A stretch of DNA of 23,862 bases from positions 1 to 23,862 of the forward strand of contig JAPHUU010000339.1 of NCBI GenBank assembly GCA_026193555.1, in the 5' to 3' direction. The notes under the pieces were generated by a model. That model worked only from the letters and a program-made list of their open reading frames with translations, searched no databases and had not been told where the DNA came from. Each line of letters begins with the position of its first letter. Position 1 is the first letter of the stretch. Source of the DNA: Rhodanobacter sp. (GTDB lineage Bacteria; Pseudomonadota; Gammaproteobacteria; Xanthomonadales; Rhodanobacteraceae). Both the position numbers and the translations under genes were made by a program. Below, one piece after another: positions 7,862 to 15,325 of the stretch.

Positions 7862-8880
7862 CAGGTGCCTTCCTTGCGGGCCAGTTGACGCAGCATCAGC
7901 CGTGCGATCAACAGCACGATGAACGTGATGACGAACAACAGGAAAGCCAGTGCCATGAGGGTGGATTTCTGCAGGCCGACCGCTTCACTGAACTGGTTGG
8001 CGATGGTCGATGCGATTGAGGAACCCGGATCAAGCAGGGAAGGTGACAGTTGCATCGCATTGCCCAGCACGAACGTCACCGCCATCGTCTCACCGAGTGC
8101 GCGGCCCAAGCCCAGCAGAATGCCGCCGATCACCGCCGAGCGGGTATACGGCACGACGATATCCCACGACACTTCCCAGGTGCTGGAGCCCAGCGCATAG
8201 GCTGACTCTTTCAGTCGAGTCGGCACGGTCTGGAACACTTCACGCATCACGGAGGAAATGAACGGGGTGATCATGATCGCCAGCACGATGCCCGCCGTGA
8301 GTATGCTGGCGCCAAATGGGTAGCTGCTGCCGAACAGTTTGCCGATGAACGGCACATGCTGTGCCACCCACGAGAGCTTTCCGTCATCGGGCGAGTCGCC
8401 AAGATAGTTGGTGAGCCACGGCTTGATGTGCGCGGAAAAGAACGGCGCAAAAATGAACAGGCCCCACATGCCATAGATGATCGAGGGGATACCGGCCAGC
8501 AGTTCGATGGCAGAGGAGACTGGTGTGCGCAGCCAGCGCGGGGCAACCTCGGAGAGATAGAGCGCGATGCCGAAACTGATTGGCACCGCCAGCATTACGG
8601 CGAGAAATGAGGTCACGATGGTGCCGTAGACCGGAACCAGAGCACCATAGACATCATTGCCGGGATCCCATGTCGAGCTGACGAGGAAGTGCCAGCCAAA
8701 GCTGGCGAACGCGCTGCGTCCGCCCCACAGGGTGGCACCGGCGGCGCCGACCAGAGAGGCCAGCACCAGCAGCGCGCAGATCTTCAGCAGCCAGCGGAAC
8801 TGGCGGTCGTGCCGTGCGTCACGGCGGCTGCGCTGATCCGCGGCGAGTGGAGCCACAATGGCTCCTGGCTGGCTGGACAT
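7861..8880 (-). CDS. pstC: Phosphate ABC transporter permease PstC
   Basis: A 339-residue inner-membrane permease of the Pst high-affinity phosphate importer. After a polar N-terminal stretch rich in Arg (QRSRRDARHDRQFRW) there are about six to seven transmembrane helices. Diagnostic motifs include IELLAGIPSIIYGMWGLF, the long periplasmic insert between helices seen in PstC, TRLKESAYALGSSTWEV, and the coupling loop GLGRALGETMAVTFVLG. I placed the start at the ATG at 8880 (MSSQPG). The frame stays open to a TTG at 8940, but that start would fall on the pstS terminator hairpin. GAGGA precedes the chosen ATG by 11 bases, a rather long spacing, so the start is not certain. Confidence 0.94.
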   Translation of the reverse strand: MSSQPGAIVAPLAADQRSRRDARHDRQFRWLLKICALLVLASLVGAAGATLWGGRSAFASFGWHFLVSSTWDPGNDVYGALVPVYGTIVTSFLAVMLAVPISFGIALYLSEVAPRWLRTPVSSAIELLAGIPSIIYGMWGLFIFAPFFSAHIKPWLTNYLGDSPDDGKLSWVAQHVPFIGKLFGSSYPFGASILTAGIVLAIMITPFISSVMREVFQTVPTRLKESAYALGSSTWEVSWDIVVPYTRSAVIGGILLGLGRALGETMAVTFVLGNAMQLSPSLLDPGSSIASTIANQFSEAVGLQKSTLMALAFLLFVITFIVLLIARLMLRQLARKEGT

Positions 8881-8935
8881 GGGGCGTGCAATCCTCGATG
8901 GAGGCTCTGGGGGATGAATTTTACCGGACTCTTCC

Positions 8936-8968
8936 AACAAAAAGCCGCCCCAGGGTCATGGGGCGGCA
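8936..8968 (-). terminator. Intra-operon terminator between pstS and pstC
   Basis: On the minus strand GCCGCCCCA (8967-8959) pairs perfectly over nine bases with TGGGGCGGC (8952-8944) around a six-base loop, followed by five T residues (8943-8939) and GTT. This is a strong intrinsic terminator shape, about 60 bases after the pstS stop and before pstC, so only part of the pstS transcription should continue into pstCAB-phoU. Confidence 0.85.
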
Positions 8969-9029
8969 GTTTGATCGTTGGCATCCGTGCCGGTTGCGGC
9001 GATTCGCCAGGCGGATCGCCGCAAATCAA

Positions 9030-10064
9030 TCAATGCTTGAACTCGGAAGCCCAGTACCCCTCGATCTGCTTCACCAGCGACGGCGGCAGTGCCACGTAAT
9101 CCAGCGAGGCGGCCTGACTCTGACCATTCTCGAACGACCACTTGAAGAAATCGAAGGCTGCCTTGGTGTTCACGGCATTCTTCGGCTTCTTGTACATGAT
9201 CGCCCACGTGGTGGCAGTGATCGGCCAGGCGGTGGCGCCCGGAGCGTTGGTCATGATCAGGTTGAAGTCCTTGGCGTTGGCCCAGTCCGCGGTGGCGGCA
9301 GCTGCGGCAAATGCGACGGCACTCGGCTTGATGACGTTGCCGGTGGCGTTCTTCATGTCCACCCAGCTGATCTTGTTCTGCAGCGCATAGGCGTACTCGA
9401 CATAGCCGATCGAACCCTTGATCTGCTTGACGTACTGCGACACGCCTTCATTACCCTTGCCACCCACGCCGGCCGGCCACTCAACGGCGGTACCGAACTT
9501 CACCTTGGTTGCCCAATCCTGGTTGACCTTGGACAGGTAGTTGGTGAAGTTGTAGGTGGTGCCCGAACCATCCGAACGATGCACCACGGTGATCTTCCCG
9601 GCCGGCAGGGCGATGCCTGCATTGAGCGCGGTGATCTTCGGGTCGTTCCAGTTGGTGATCTTGCCGAGAAAAATGTCGGCCAGGGTGGTACCGTCAAGCT
9701 TGATCTGGTCAGCCTTCACGCCGGGAATGTTGACCACCGGAACGATGCCGCCGACAACCAGCGGGAACTGGCCGAGGCCGTACTTCTGCAGGTCAGCCGA
9801 GCTGAGCGGTGCGTCGGAGGCACCAAAATCGATCGTGCTCGCCTTGATCTGCGCGATGCCGGCACCGGAGCCGACCGACTGATAATTGAGATGATTGCCG
9901 GTCTTCTCGGCATAGGCAGCGGACCACTTGGTCAACACCGGGTAGACAAAGCTGGAACCGGCGCCGGTGATATCGGTGGCATGTGCAGACATGCCGAAAG
10001 TCGATGCCACGGCGATAGCGGCAACGGCGGCGAGTCGTGACGGAGATTTCTTGAAGGTCAACAC
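9030..10064 (-). CDS. pstS: Periplasmic phosphate-binding protein PstS
   Basis: A 344-residue substrate-binding protein that captures orthophosphate in the periplasm for PstCAB. A signal peptide is clear: basic start, hydrophobic core AAVAAIAVASTFGM and a likely cleavage after SAHA at residue 29. The mature protein begins TDITGAGSSFVYPVLTKW, the PstS hallmark. GSGAGIAQI, DFGASDAPLS and HRSDGSGTTYNFTNYL supply the phosphate-contacting Ser, Asp, Arg and Thr residues known for the family. The start is GTG at 10064, supported by a perfect AAGGAG five bases upstream. It is the first gene of the pst operon; a Pho box lies 75-92 bases upstream and a strong terminator follows, which suits a protein needed in excess over the membrane components. 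Confidence 0.97.
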   Translation of the reverse strand: MLTFKKSPSRLAAVAAIAVASTFGMSAHATDITGAGSSFVYPVLTKWSAAYAEKTGNHLNYQSVGSGAGIAQIKASTIDFGASDAPLSSADLQKYGLGQFPLVVGGIVPVVNIPGVKADQIKLDGTTLADIFLGKITNWNDPKITALNAGIALPAGKITVVHRSDGSGTTYNFTNYLSKVNQDWATKVKFGTAVEWPAGVGGKGNEGVSQYVKQIKGSIGYVEYAYALQNKISWVDMKNATGNVIKPSAVAFAAAAATADWANAKDFNLIMTNAPGATAWPITATTWAIMYKKPKNAVNTKAAFDFFKWSFENGQSQAASLDYVALPPSLVKQIEGYWASEFKH

Positions 10065-10127
10065 GGTAGCTCCTTTGCGGAAAGTCGGATTTGCCCCGAC
10101 ATTACAAGCGCTTCATGTTGCAATGAG

Positions 10128-10156
10128 ATTAGATGAATGTTGCAGGAAGATGACAG
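10128..10156 (-). promoter_or_regulatory. Pho box (PhoB site) and candidate -10 of pstS
   Basis: On the minus strand CTGTCAT (10156-10150), spacer CTTC and CTGCAAC (10145-10139) form two seven-base half-sites with the 11-base period of the PhoB consensus. The first half is a perfect match and the second matches five of seven positions. A TCTAAT hexamer (10133-10128) is a possible -10, though it lies closer to the box than in E. coli phoA. The context, directly upstream of pstS, strongly supports the call. Confidence 0.75.
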
Positions 10157-10231
10157 TCACCGACGAGCGGTGCCGAAAACCCGGCGCAGGTCGCTGCAAG
10201 TCAGCTCGTCAAATCCGTTGAACAGCGCACT

Positions 10232-10891
10232 TCACGCCACATCCTGAGCGCTATGGGACTGTTCGAGGAGCTCCAACTGGCGCCAGCGGTTGACCACCTG
10301 GCAAAACAATTCGGCGGTACGTTCGGCGTCATACACGGCGGAATGAGCCTCGCGACTGTCAAACGTGTGGCCGGCCGCCAGCACCGCCTTGCTCAGCACT
10401 GTCTGGCCGTAGGCAAGCCCGCCCATACTGACCGTATCGAAACAGCTGAAGGGATGGAATGGATTGCGTTTATGCGCGCAGCGGCGCACCGCCTGGTTGA
10501 GAAAGCCCAGATCGAAAGCGGCGTTGTGGCCAACCAGGATCGCGCGCTGGCAGCCGTTGTCACGAACAGCCTCGCGCACCGTCTTGAAGATGTGGTCCAG
10601 GGCCAGTCGTTCGCTGAGTGCTCCACGCAGCGGATTGTAAGGATCGATTCCGGTGATCTCCAGCGAGCGTGGATCCAGGTTGGCGCCGGGAAAGGGCTCC
10701 ACGTGCGTCGATACCGTGGGCTGCAGTCGCAAAAAGCCCTCCGCATCCATACGCAACGGCACCGCCGCGATTTCCAGCAACGCATCGTGTTCGGCGTCGA
10801 AACCGCCAGTTTCGACATCGACCACCACCGGCAGAAAGCCTCGAAACCGCTCGGCCATCAGGACCGCGGTGCTGTTGCTCGTTTTTTCCAT
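10232..10891 (-). CDS. rnt: Ribonuclease T, 3'-5' exoribonuclease
   Basis: A 219-residue DEDDh exonuclease. RNase T trims the 3' ends of tRNA (including CCA end turnover), 5S and 23S rRNA, and also acts on single-stranded DNA. The motifs are visible: [10 protein letters not shown] with Asp25 and Glu27 (Exo I), [11 protein letters not shown] with its Asp (Exo II), and [13 protein letters not shown] with the general-base His and last Asp (Exo III). The segments [16 protein letters not shown] and [15 protein letters not shown] are typical of RNase T rather than the DnaQ epsilon subunit. The gene stands alone between pstS and the porin gene, on the pst strand but upstream of the pst promoter. No functional link to phosphate uptake is evident. 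Confidence 0.95.
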   Translation of the reverse strand: MEKTSNSTAVLMAERFRGFLPVVVDVETGGFDAEHDALLEIAAVPLRMDAEGFLRLQPTVSTHVEPFPGANLDPRSLEITGIDPYNPLRGALSERLALDHIFKTVREAVRDNGCQRAILVGHNAAFDLGFLNQAVRRCAHKRNPFHPFSCFDTVSMGGLAYGQTVLSKAVLAAGHTFDSREAHSAVYDAERTAELFCQVVNRWRQLELLEQSHSAQDVA

Positions 10892-10964
10892 CTGCGAAGC
10901 ATATCAGCCGCTTCACGCCGCGCGACGTCATCAGAGCATCCCCGGCTCGGGGCGCATCGTCGCG

Positions 10965-10982
10965 CTGTCTTCAATTTGTCAT
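10965..10982 (+). promoter_or_regulatory. Putative Pho box upstream of the porin gene
   Basis: CTGTCTT (10965-10971), spacer CAAT and TTGTCAT (10976-10982) form two half-sites, each matching the CTGTCAT unit at six of seven positions with the 11-base period of PhoB sites. A weaker third unit CATGCAT sits one period further on (10987-10993). No convincing -10 is visible. The element is 115-132 bases before the porin ATG, in the divergent gap with rnt. Confidence 0.65.
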
Positions 10983-11096
10983 CAAACATGCATCCAACCG
11001 TAAAGATGTCCCGGCAAACTTGTTAACTAATCGCTAGCCGGCCATCGGATCGAGGGGGCGGTTGAGATGTTTCCTACCACCATTGCGGAGAATGAC

Positions 11097-12377
11097 ATGC
11101 GTTCCAAATTGATTGCGGTGGCGATTGCCGCCGGCCTCGGCGTAACCAGCTTCACGGTCGCCGCCGCCCCGGCACAGCACAAGAGTCACAAGTCGCAGGC
11201 GACGGCGCCGGCTCCGGCGGTCAACAGCGAAGTCGAGTTGTTGAAGGCGCAGCTGGCCCAGCTGCAGGCCAAGGTCGATTCGCTGGAACAGCGCACTGAT
11301 GCCCAGTCGGACATCAATGTCAGCACGGGTCAGGCCGTAGAGAAGGCCACCAATGTGACCGCGGCGAGCAGCAAGACGATCGCCTCGCTGGAAAAGGCCA
11401 TCAACAACACCAAGTTGTCCGGCAAGATGTACTTCGACGTCACCGGCATCGACCAGAAGAACAGCGATACCGGCAAGACCAATGCATCGGGCGTCGGTAC
11501 CGACGTGAAGCGTTTCTACTTCAGCGTCGATCACAAGTTCAACGACATCTGGTCGGCCAACCTGACCACCGATTTCAACTATTCCAGCAGCGACAAGACG
11601 ACCAATCTGTTCGTCAAGAAAGCCTACGTACAGGGCAAGTTCAATGACGCCGCCGTGCTTCGCATCGGTTCGGCCGACATGCCGTGGATCCCGTTTGTCG
11701 AGAACTACTACGGTTTCCGCTATGTCGAGAACACGGTGACCGATCGCCTGCATTACGGCAATTCGGCTGACTGGGGCATGCACCTGGGTGGCAACATCGG
11801 CGCCAACAAGATGTTTGACTACGCGGTGTCGGTGGTCAACGGCAACGGTTACAAGAACCCGAGCCGCAGCAAGGGCGTGGACGTCGAGGGCCGCGTCGGC
11901 TTCAAGCCGATGGACAACATGATTGTTGCGGTCGGCGCGTACAACGGCCATCGTGGTCAGGATTTCCAGACGGCGAGTGCCGTCAACACCGCGCAGCGCC
12001 AGGACATCATGGTGGCCTACGCCGACAAGACGATCCGCGCCGGCGCCGAGTACTTCACCGCCAAGAACTGGAACAACGTGACCAGCCCGCTGACCGACAA
12101 GGCCGATGGCTATTCCGTCTGGGGCAGCGTGGCAGTGGCCGATGACATCAGCCTGTTCGCCCGCTACGACAACACCAAGCTGAGCAAGACGCTGGATCAC
12201 AGCGCCAAGGACACGTACTACAACTTCGGCGTCGAATATCAGGTCACCAAGGGCTTCAAGCTGGCGGCGGTGTGGAAGCACGAAGATGGGGACAAGTCGG
12301 TCAGCGCGCCGATCCCGCCGCACGTGCAGACCATCAAGACCAACGAAATCGGCATCTGGGGCGAGGTCAAGTTCTAA
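11097..12377 (+). CDS. Outer-membrane porin, probable phosphate-selective (OprP/OprO-like)
   Basis: A 426-residue outer-membrane beta-barrel protein. A signal peptide (MRSKLIAVAIAAGLGVTSFTV, likely cleaved after VAAAPA) is followed by a Lys/His/Ala/Pro-rich linker and a coiled-coil stretch (EVELLKAQLAQLQAKVDSLEQ). The rest is alternating amphipathic strands with many aromatic girdle residues, such as KRFYFSVDHKF and YYNFGVEYQV. It ends in GEVKF, the terminal Phe recognised by the BAM complex. N-terminal coiled coils occur in trimeric porins such as OprO/OprP. The substrate is inferred mainly from the upstream Pho-like box and the neighbouring pst operon; a general or sugar porin is possible. 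The start at 11097 has GGAG six bases upstream; an in-frame ATG at 11067 would add ten residues before the signal peptide. Confidence 0.88.
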   Translation: MRSKLIAVAIAAGLGVTSFTVAAAPAQHKSHKSQATAPAPAVNSEVELLKAQLAQLQAKVDSLEQRTDAQSDINVSTGQAVEKATNVTAASSKTIASLEKAINNTKLSGKMYFDVTGIDQKNSDTGKTNASGVGTDVKRFYFSVDHKFNDIWSANLTTDFNYSSSDKTTNLFVKKAYVQGKFNDAAVLRIGSADMPWIPFVENYYGFRYVENTVTDRLHYGNSADWGMHLGGNIGANKMFDYAVSVVNGNGYKNPSRSKGVDVEGRVGFKPMDNMIVAVGAYNGHRGQDFQTASAVNTAQRQDIMVAYADKTIRAGAEYFTAKNWNNVTSPLTDKADGYSVWGSVAVADDISLFARYDNTKLSKTLDHSAKDTYYNFGVEYQVTKGFKLAAVWKHEDGDKSVSAPIPPHVQTIKTNEIGIWGEVKF

Positions 12378-12465
12378 ATCAAACTGTCACATGGCCGCGG
12401 CATACTGCGGCCATTCAGTCGACAGTCTGAACCGGTTATCGCAACGGAGTTCTACCCAGGGACGG

Positions 12466-12500
12466 AAAACGGCGGGCATTGCCCGCCGTTTGCTTTTTCG
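12466..12500 (+). terminator. Rho-independent terminator of the porin gene
   Basis: AACGGCGGGC (12468-12477) pairs perfectly with GCCCGCCGTT (12481-12490) around a three-base loop, followed by TGCTTTTTC. It lies about 90 bases after the porin stop and just before the end of the convergent hflD gene. Confidence 0.88.
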
Positions 12501-12543
12501 GGCCCGGCGCATGGTGAGCGAGCGGTTTGCCACCGGCGCCGGG

Positions 12544-13167
12544 TCAGCGATGGTCCAGCGTGGCTCCAGTCAGCAGGCCGCGTGCCAGCATGCTGCACTG
12601 GCGCCGATACAACAGCAGCTGCCATTGACGACCGCCGATCTGCCGCCACAGCACGGCCGAGCGTACGGCGGCAAGCAGATTGGCGCGTACCTTTTCCACC
12701 ACCGCCGGTTGCTGCAGCTGCTGCGGGTTGCCGCTGACCATCACTCGCGGCCGCAGCGTGGACAGGGTCGATGCATACAACTCGGCCAGCCGGCTGGTGA
12801 CCTGGACCGAATCCGGACCGAAATGCACGACCTGGCGCTGTGCTGCAACGATGCCCTGCTGCAGCTGTTCGAGCAGTTCCGGTCGGCCAGACAGGCTGCG
12901 TTCCAGCCGCATCACGGTCACTGCCATGCGCGTCACGGCCATGTCCCGGTCACTCTCGTCGAGCTGGGCAATCAGGTTGCGCAGTCCGGTCCGCACATTG
13001 GATATCTCGCCGTATACCCCGACCACGGATGGCGCATCGATGCGAAACACGCTGGCCACACTGGCTTCCATCACGCCTTCATCGCAGCGCCCTTCGTTGG
13101 CCAGCTGCTGCGCCAGTGCACAGGCCTGATACAAGCCGGCCAAGGCGAGCACACGCTCTTCGTTCAT
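12544..13167 (-). CDS. hflD: High-frequency-lysogenization protein HflD homologue
   Basis: A 207-residue, mostly helical protein of the HflD/YcfC family; E. coli HflD has 213 residues. It begins MNEERVLALAGLYQACALAQQ, with the family's N-terminal ALAGLxQA pattern, and contains the segment ERSLSGRPELLEQLQQGI. In E. coli the protein associates with the inner membrane and modulates lambda CII activity; its normal cellular role is unclear. It follows mnmA by 10 bases, the same order as E. coli nudJ-mnmA-hflD, which supports the call. No strong ribosome binding site is visible before the ATG at 13167; the frame extends upstream into mnmA, but the alignment-like start at this Met fits best. Confidence 0.9.
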   Translation of the reverse strand: MNEERVLALAGLYQACALAQQLANEGRCDEGVMEASVASVFRIDAPSVVGVYGEISNVRTGLRNLIAQLDESDRDMAVTRMAVTVMRLERSLSGRPELLEQLQQGIVAAQRQVVHFGPDSVQVTSRLAELYASTLSTLRPRVMVSGNPQQLQQPAVVEKVRANLLAAVRSAVLWRQIGGRQWQLLLYRRQCSMLARGLLTGATLDHR

Positions 13168-13177
13168 CGCAAAAGAT

Positions 13178-14332
13178 TCAAACACGGGGTTGCGGCTCTC
13201 CTGGCACAGGTGTCGAGATGGGGGACGATGAACAAGCAGGCCCCAGGCCACCATAGGCGGCGTCGGTGGCGCTGATCACCGCACCGCCGAGGCAGACTTC
13301 GTCATCGTAGAGCACTGCGGACTGACCTGGGGTAACCGCGCGCTGTGGCACGTCGAAGCGTACCTCAAGGCCGTCCTCCAGAACCCGGACGGTGCAGCCC
13401 TGGTCAGTCTGCCGATAACGCGTGCGGGCGGTGCAGCGGAACGCCACGGCCGGGGCGGTGCCGGCAACCCACGACGGGGCTTCCGTGCGCAGGCGCTGCG
13501 AATACAGCCAGTGGTTTTCGCCGCCCTGGGCAACGTAGAGCAGATTGGCAGCCACGTCCTTGCCGACCACATACCAGGCTTCGCCGCTGGCTCCGTGACG
13601 ACCGCCGATACCCAATCCGTTGCGCTGACCCAAGGTGTAATACATCACGCCTTGATGCTCGCCGATCAGATCGCCCTCGGGCGTGCGCATCTCACCGGGA
13701 CGGGCAGGAATGTACTGCGCGAGAAAGCTGCGGAAATCGCGTTCGCCGATGAAACAGATGCCGGTGGAGTCCTTCTTGGCGTGCGTGGGCAGAGCCGCCG
13801 CACGTGCCATTTCTCGAACCTTGGTCTTTTCGATTTCGCCGAGCGGAAACCATGTGGCGCGCAGTTGGTGCTGACCCAGCGCGTGCAGGAAATAGCTCTG
13901 ATCCTTGCTCGAATCCAGCGCCCGCAGCAACCGATATCGGCCCTCGTGGAAGTCGACGCGGGCATAGTGCCCGGTGGCGATCTTCTCGGCACCGAGCGCC
14001 TGTGCCTCCTCCAGAAACGTCTTGAACTTGATTTCGCGGTTGCACAGCACATCGGGGTTCGGGGTGCGGCCAGCGCGGTATTCGGACAGGAAATGCTCGA
14101 ACACGCCATCCCAGTATTCAGCGGCAAAATTGCGCGCATGGAACGGTATGCCTAGTCGTCCGCAGACCGCCACCGCATCCTTGCGATCGGCATCGGTGGT
14201 GCAAGGGCCGTTGCGCTCGTCCTCCTCCCAGTTCTGCATGAACAGGCCTTCGACCTGATGGCCGGCCTGCAGCAGCAGCAGCGCAGCCACTGACGAGTCG
14301 ACGCCCCCGGAGATGCCGAGCATGACCTTCAC
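13178..14332 (-). CDS. mnmA: tRNA-specific 2-thiouridylase MnmA
   Basis: A 384-residue enzyme that installs sulfur at C2 of wobble uridine 34 in tRNA-Lys, -Glu and -Gln, using ATP and sulfur relayed from IscS through Tus proteins. The PP-loop SGGVDSS is at residues 8-14. The catalytic Cys97 is in [12 protein letters not shown] and the persulfide-forming Cys193 is in [10 protein letters not shown]. The C-terminal beta-barrel domain follows [10 protein letters not shown]. The length is close to E. coli MnmA (368), with a short extra C-terminal tail. The likely start is GTG at 14332, whose last bases overlap the nudJ stop (GTGA); an ATG at 14323 is the alternative. Middle gene of nudJ-mnmA-hflD. 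Confidence 0.96.
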   Translation of the reverse strand: MKVMLGISGGVDSSVAALLLLQAGHQVEGLFMQNWEEDERNGPCTTDADRKDAVAVCGRLGIPFHARNFAAEYWDGVFEHFLSEYRAGRTPNPDVLCNREIKFKTFLEEAQALGAEKIATGHYARVDFHEGRYRLLRALDSSKDQSYFLHALGQHQLRATWFPLGEIEKTKVREMARAAALPTHAKKDSTGICFIGERDFRSFLAQYIPARPGEMRTPEGDLIGEHQGVMYYTLGQRNGLGIGGRHGASGEAWYVVGKDVAANLLYVAQGGENHWLYSQRLRTEAPSWVAGTAPAVAFRCTARTRYRQTDQGCTVRVLEDGLEVRFDVPQRAVTPGQSAVLYDDEVCLGGAVISATDAAYGGLGPACSSSPISTPVPGEPQPRV

Positions 14333-14823
14333 GCGGCGCGGTCCGGCAACCAGGACAGGCTGTCCAGCGGCAGGCGCTGGCCGGCCAGCCAGGCGTCGAT
14401 GCTCAGCAATACCAGCGGGCTGCGCAAGCGATCGGCCAGCGCGGCAATCTCGCCGCGGGTCAGCCACACGGCGCGGCGGATGCCGGTGTCCAGGGGGCGG
14501 GCGACATCGTGCGCCACGGCACGGGCGGCAAAGCTGAAGCGGATCACGGCATCGCCATGCTCGCTGCTGCGCCACTGGTGCACGCCGATGAGGTGCTGCA
14601 ATTCGACCGCCCAACCGGTTTCCTCAAGGGTTTCGCGCATGGCCGCGGCAAACAGGCTTTCGCCATCGTCCAGATGGCCGGCCGGCTGGTTCCATGCGAG
14701 CCGCCCGCTGACCTCTTCCTCGACCATCAGGTAGCGATCACCGTCAGCGACCACGCATGCCACGGTGACATGGGGGCGCCAGACGGCGGCGGACGCGGCG
14801 GGATCGGTCATGAGACTCGGCAT
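14329..14823 (-). CDS. nudJ: Nudix hydrolase, NudJ-like phosphatase
   Basis: A 164-residue Nudix protein. The Nudix box runs from Gly49 to Trp71 ([16 protein letters not shown], then TLEETGW) and matches the G-x5-E-x7-RE-x2-EE-x-G pattern that binds Mg2+. NudJ of E. coli hydrolyses thiamine pyrophosphate derivatives and nucleoside di- and triphosphates. The segments [21 protein letters not shown] and [12 protein letters not shown] resemble NudJ closely. Its position directly before mnmA, with a GTGA overlap, repeats the E. coli nudJ-mnmA order and supports the name. The ATG at 14823 and one at 14811 are both possible; neither has a strong ribosome binding site. Confidence 0.9.
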   Translation of the reverse strand: MPSLMTDPAASAAVWRPHVTVACVVADGDRYLMVEEEVSGRLAWNQPAGHLDDGESLFAAAMRETLEETGWAVELQHLIGVHQWRSSEHGDAVIRFSFAARAVAHDVARPLDTGIRRAVWLTRGEIAALADRLRSPLVLLSIDAWLAGQRLPLDSLSWLPDRAA

Positions 14824-14933
14824 GGCACTGGAAAAAGACCCATTGTGCCATTACCTAAGGGGCTGGTCGCCGCACAGGTGTTGCATCCCTCCCGGCGTAT
14901 ACTTCGTATCAGAAAACAGACACCCGACAAACC

Positions 14934-15260
14934 ATGGCCCATGAATCTGAACACGAGCACGACAGCGGCCGCGGACTGGCGCTGGCAACAGCCAAACCCG
15001 AGGTGGCCCGACCGCCCCTGTTCCAGGTGCTGCTGCTGAATGATGACTTTACCCCGATGGATTTCGTGGTCGAGGTATTGCGCGGTTTCTTCAACCTTGA
15101 CCAGGAGCAGGCGGTACAGGTGATGCTGCATGTGCACACCCGCGGCAAGGGGGTGTGTGGTGTATTTACGCGAGAGGTAGCCGAAACCAAGGTGACCCAT
15201 GTGAACGAATATTCACGCTCCCATCAGCATCCGTTGTTGTGCACTATGGAAAAGCTCTGA
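14934..15260 (+). CDS. clpS: ATP-dependent Clp protease adaptor ClpS
   Basis: A 108-residue adaptor that binds the N-terminal domain of ClpA and delivers N-degron substrates (N-terminal Leu, Phe, Tyr or Trp) to ClpAP. After a flexible acidic/His-rich N terminus comes the core [20 protein letters not shown], containing the LNDDxTPM substrate-pocket motif, and then [21 protein letters not shown] with the conserved His and the ClpA-contact region. Length and order match E. coli ClpS (106 residues). clpA follows after 65 bases. A TATACT hexamer at 14898-14903 could be its -10, but no matching -35 is visible. Confidence 0.97.
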   Translation: MAHESEHEHDSGRGLALATAKPEVARPPLFQVLLLNDDFTPMDFVVEVLRGFFNLDQEQAVQVMLHVHTRGKGVCGVFTREVAETKVTHVNEYSRSHQHPLLCTMEKL

Positions 15261-15325
15261 GCGACCCCATTTTGTGATCATTGCGGCGTCCAAGGCCGCT
15301 CCCCATGTAAACGGAGTCGATCCAG

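Noticed and set aside
8881..8940. TTG start extending PstC by 20 residues
   Set aside because: It begins on the T tail of the pstS terminator hairpin; the extension is not typical of PstC.
10940..10952. CCCCG-GCT-CGGGG inverted repeat between rnt and the porin Pho box
   Set aside because: Short stem in very GC-rich DNA with no T tail; likely chance, not called as an operator.
11034..12323. 429-codon open frame antisense to the porin
   Set aside because: Val/His/Gly/Arg-rich shadow without domains; the plus-strand frame has a signal peptide and a barrel C terminus.
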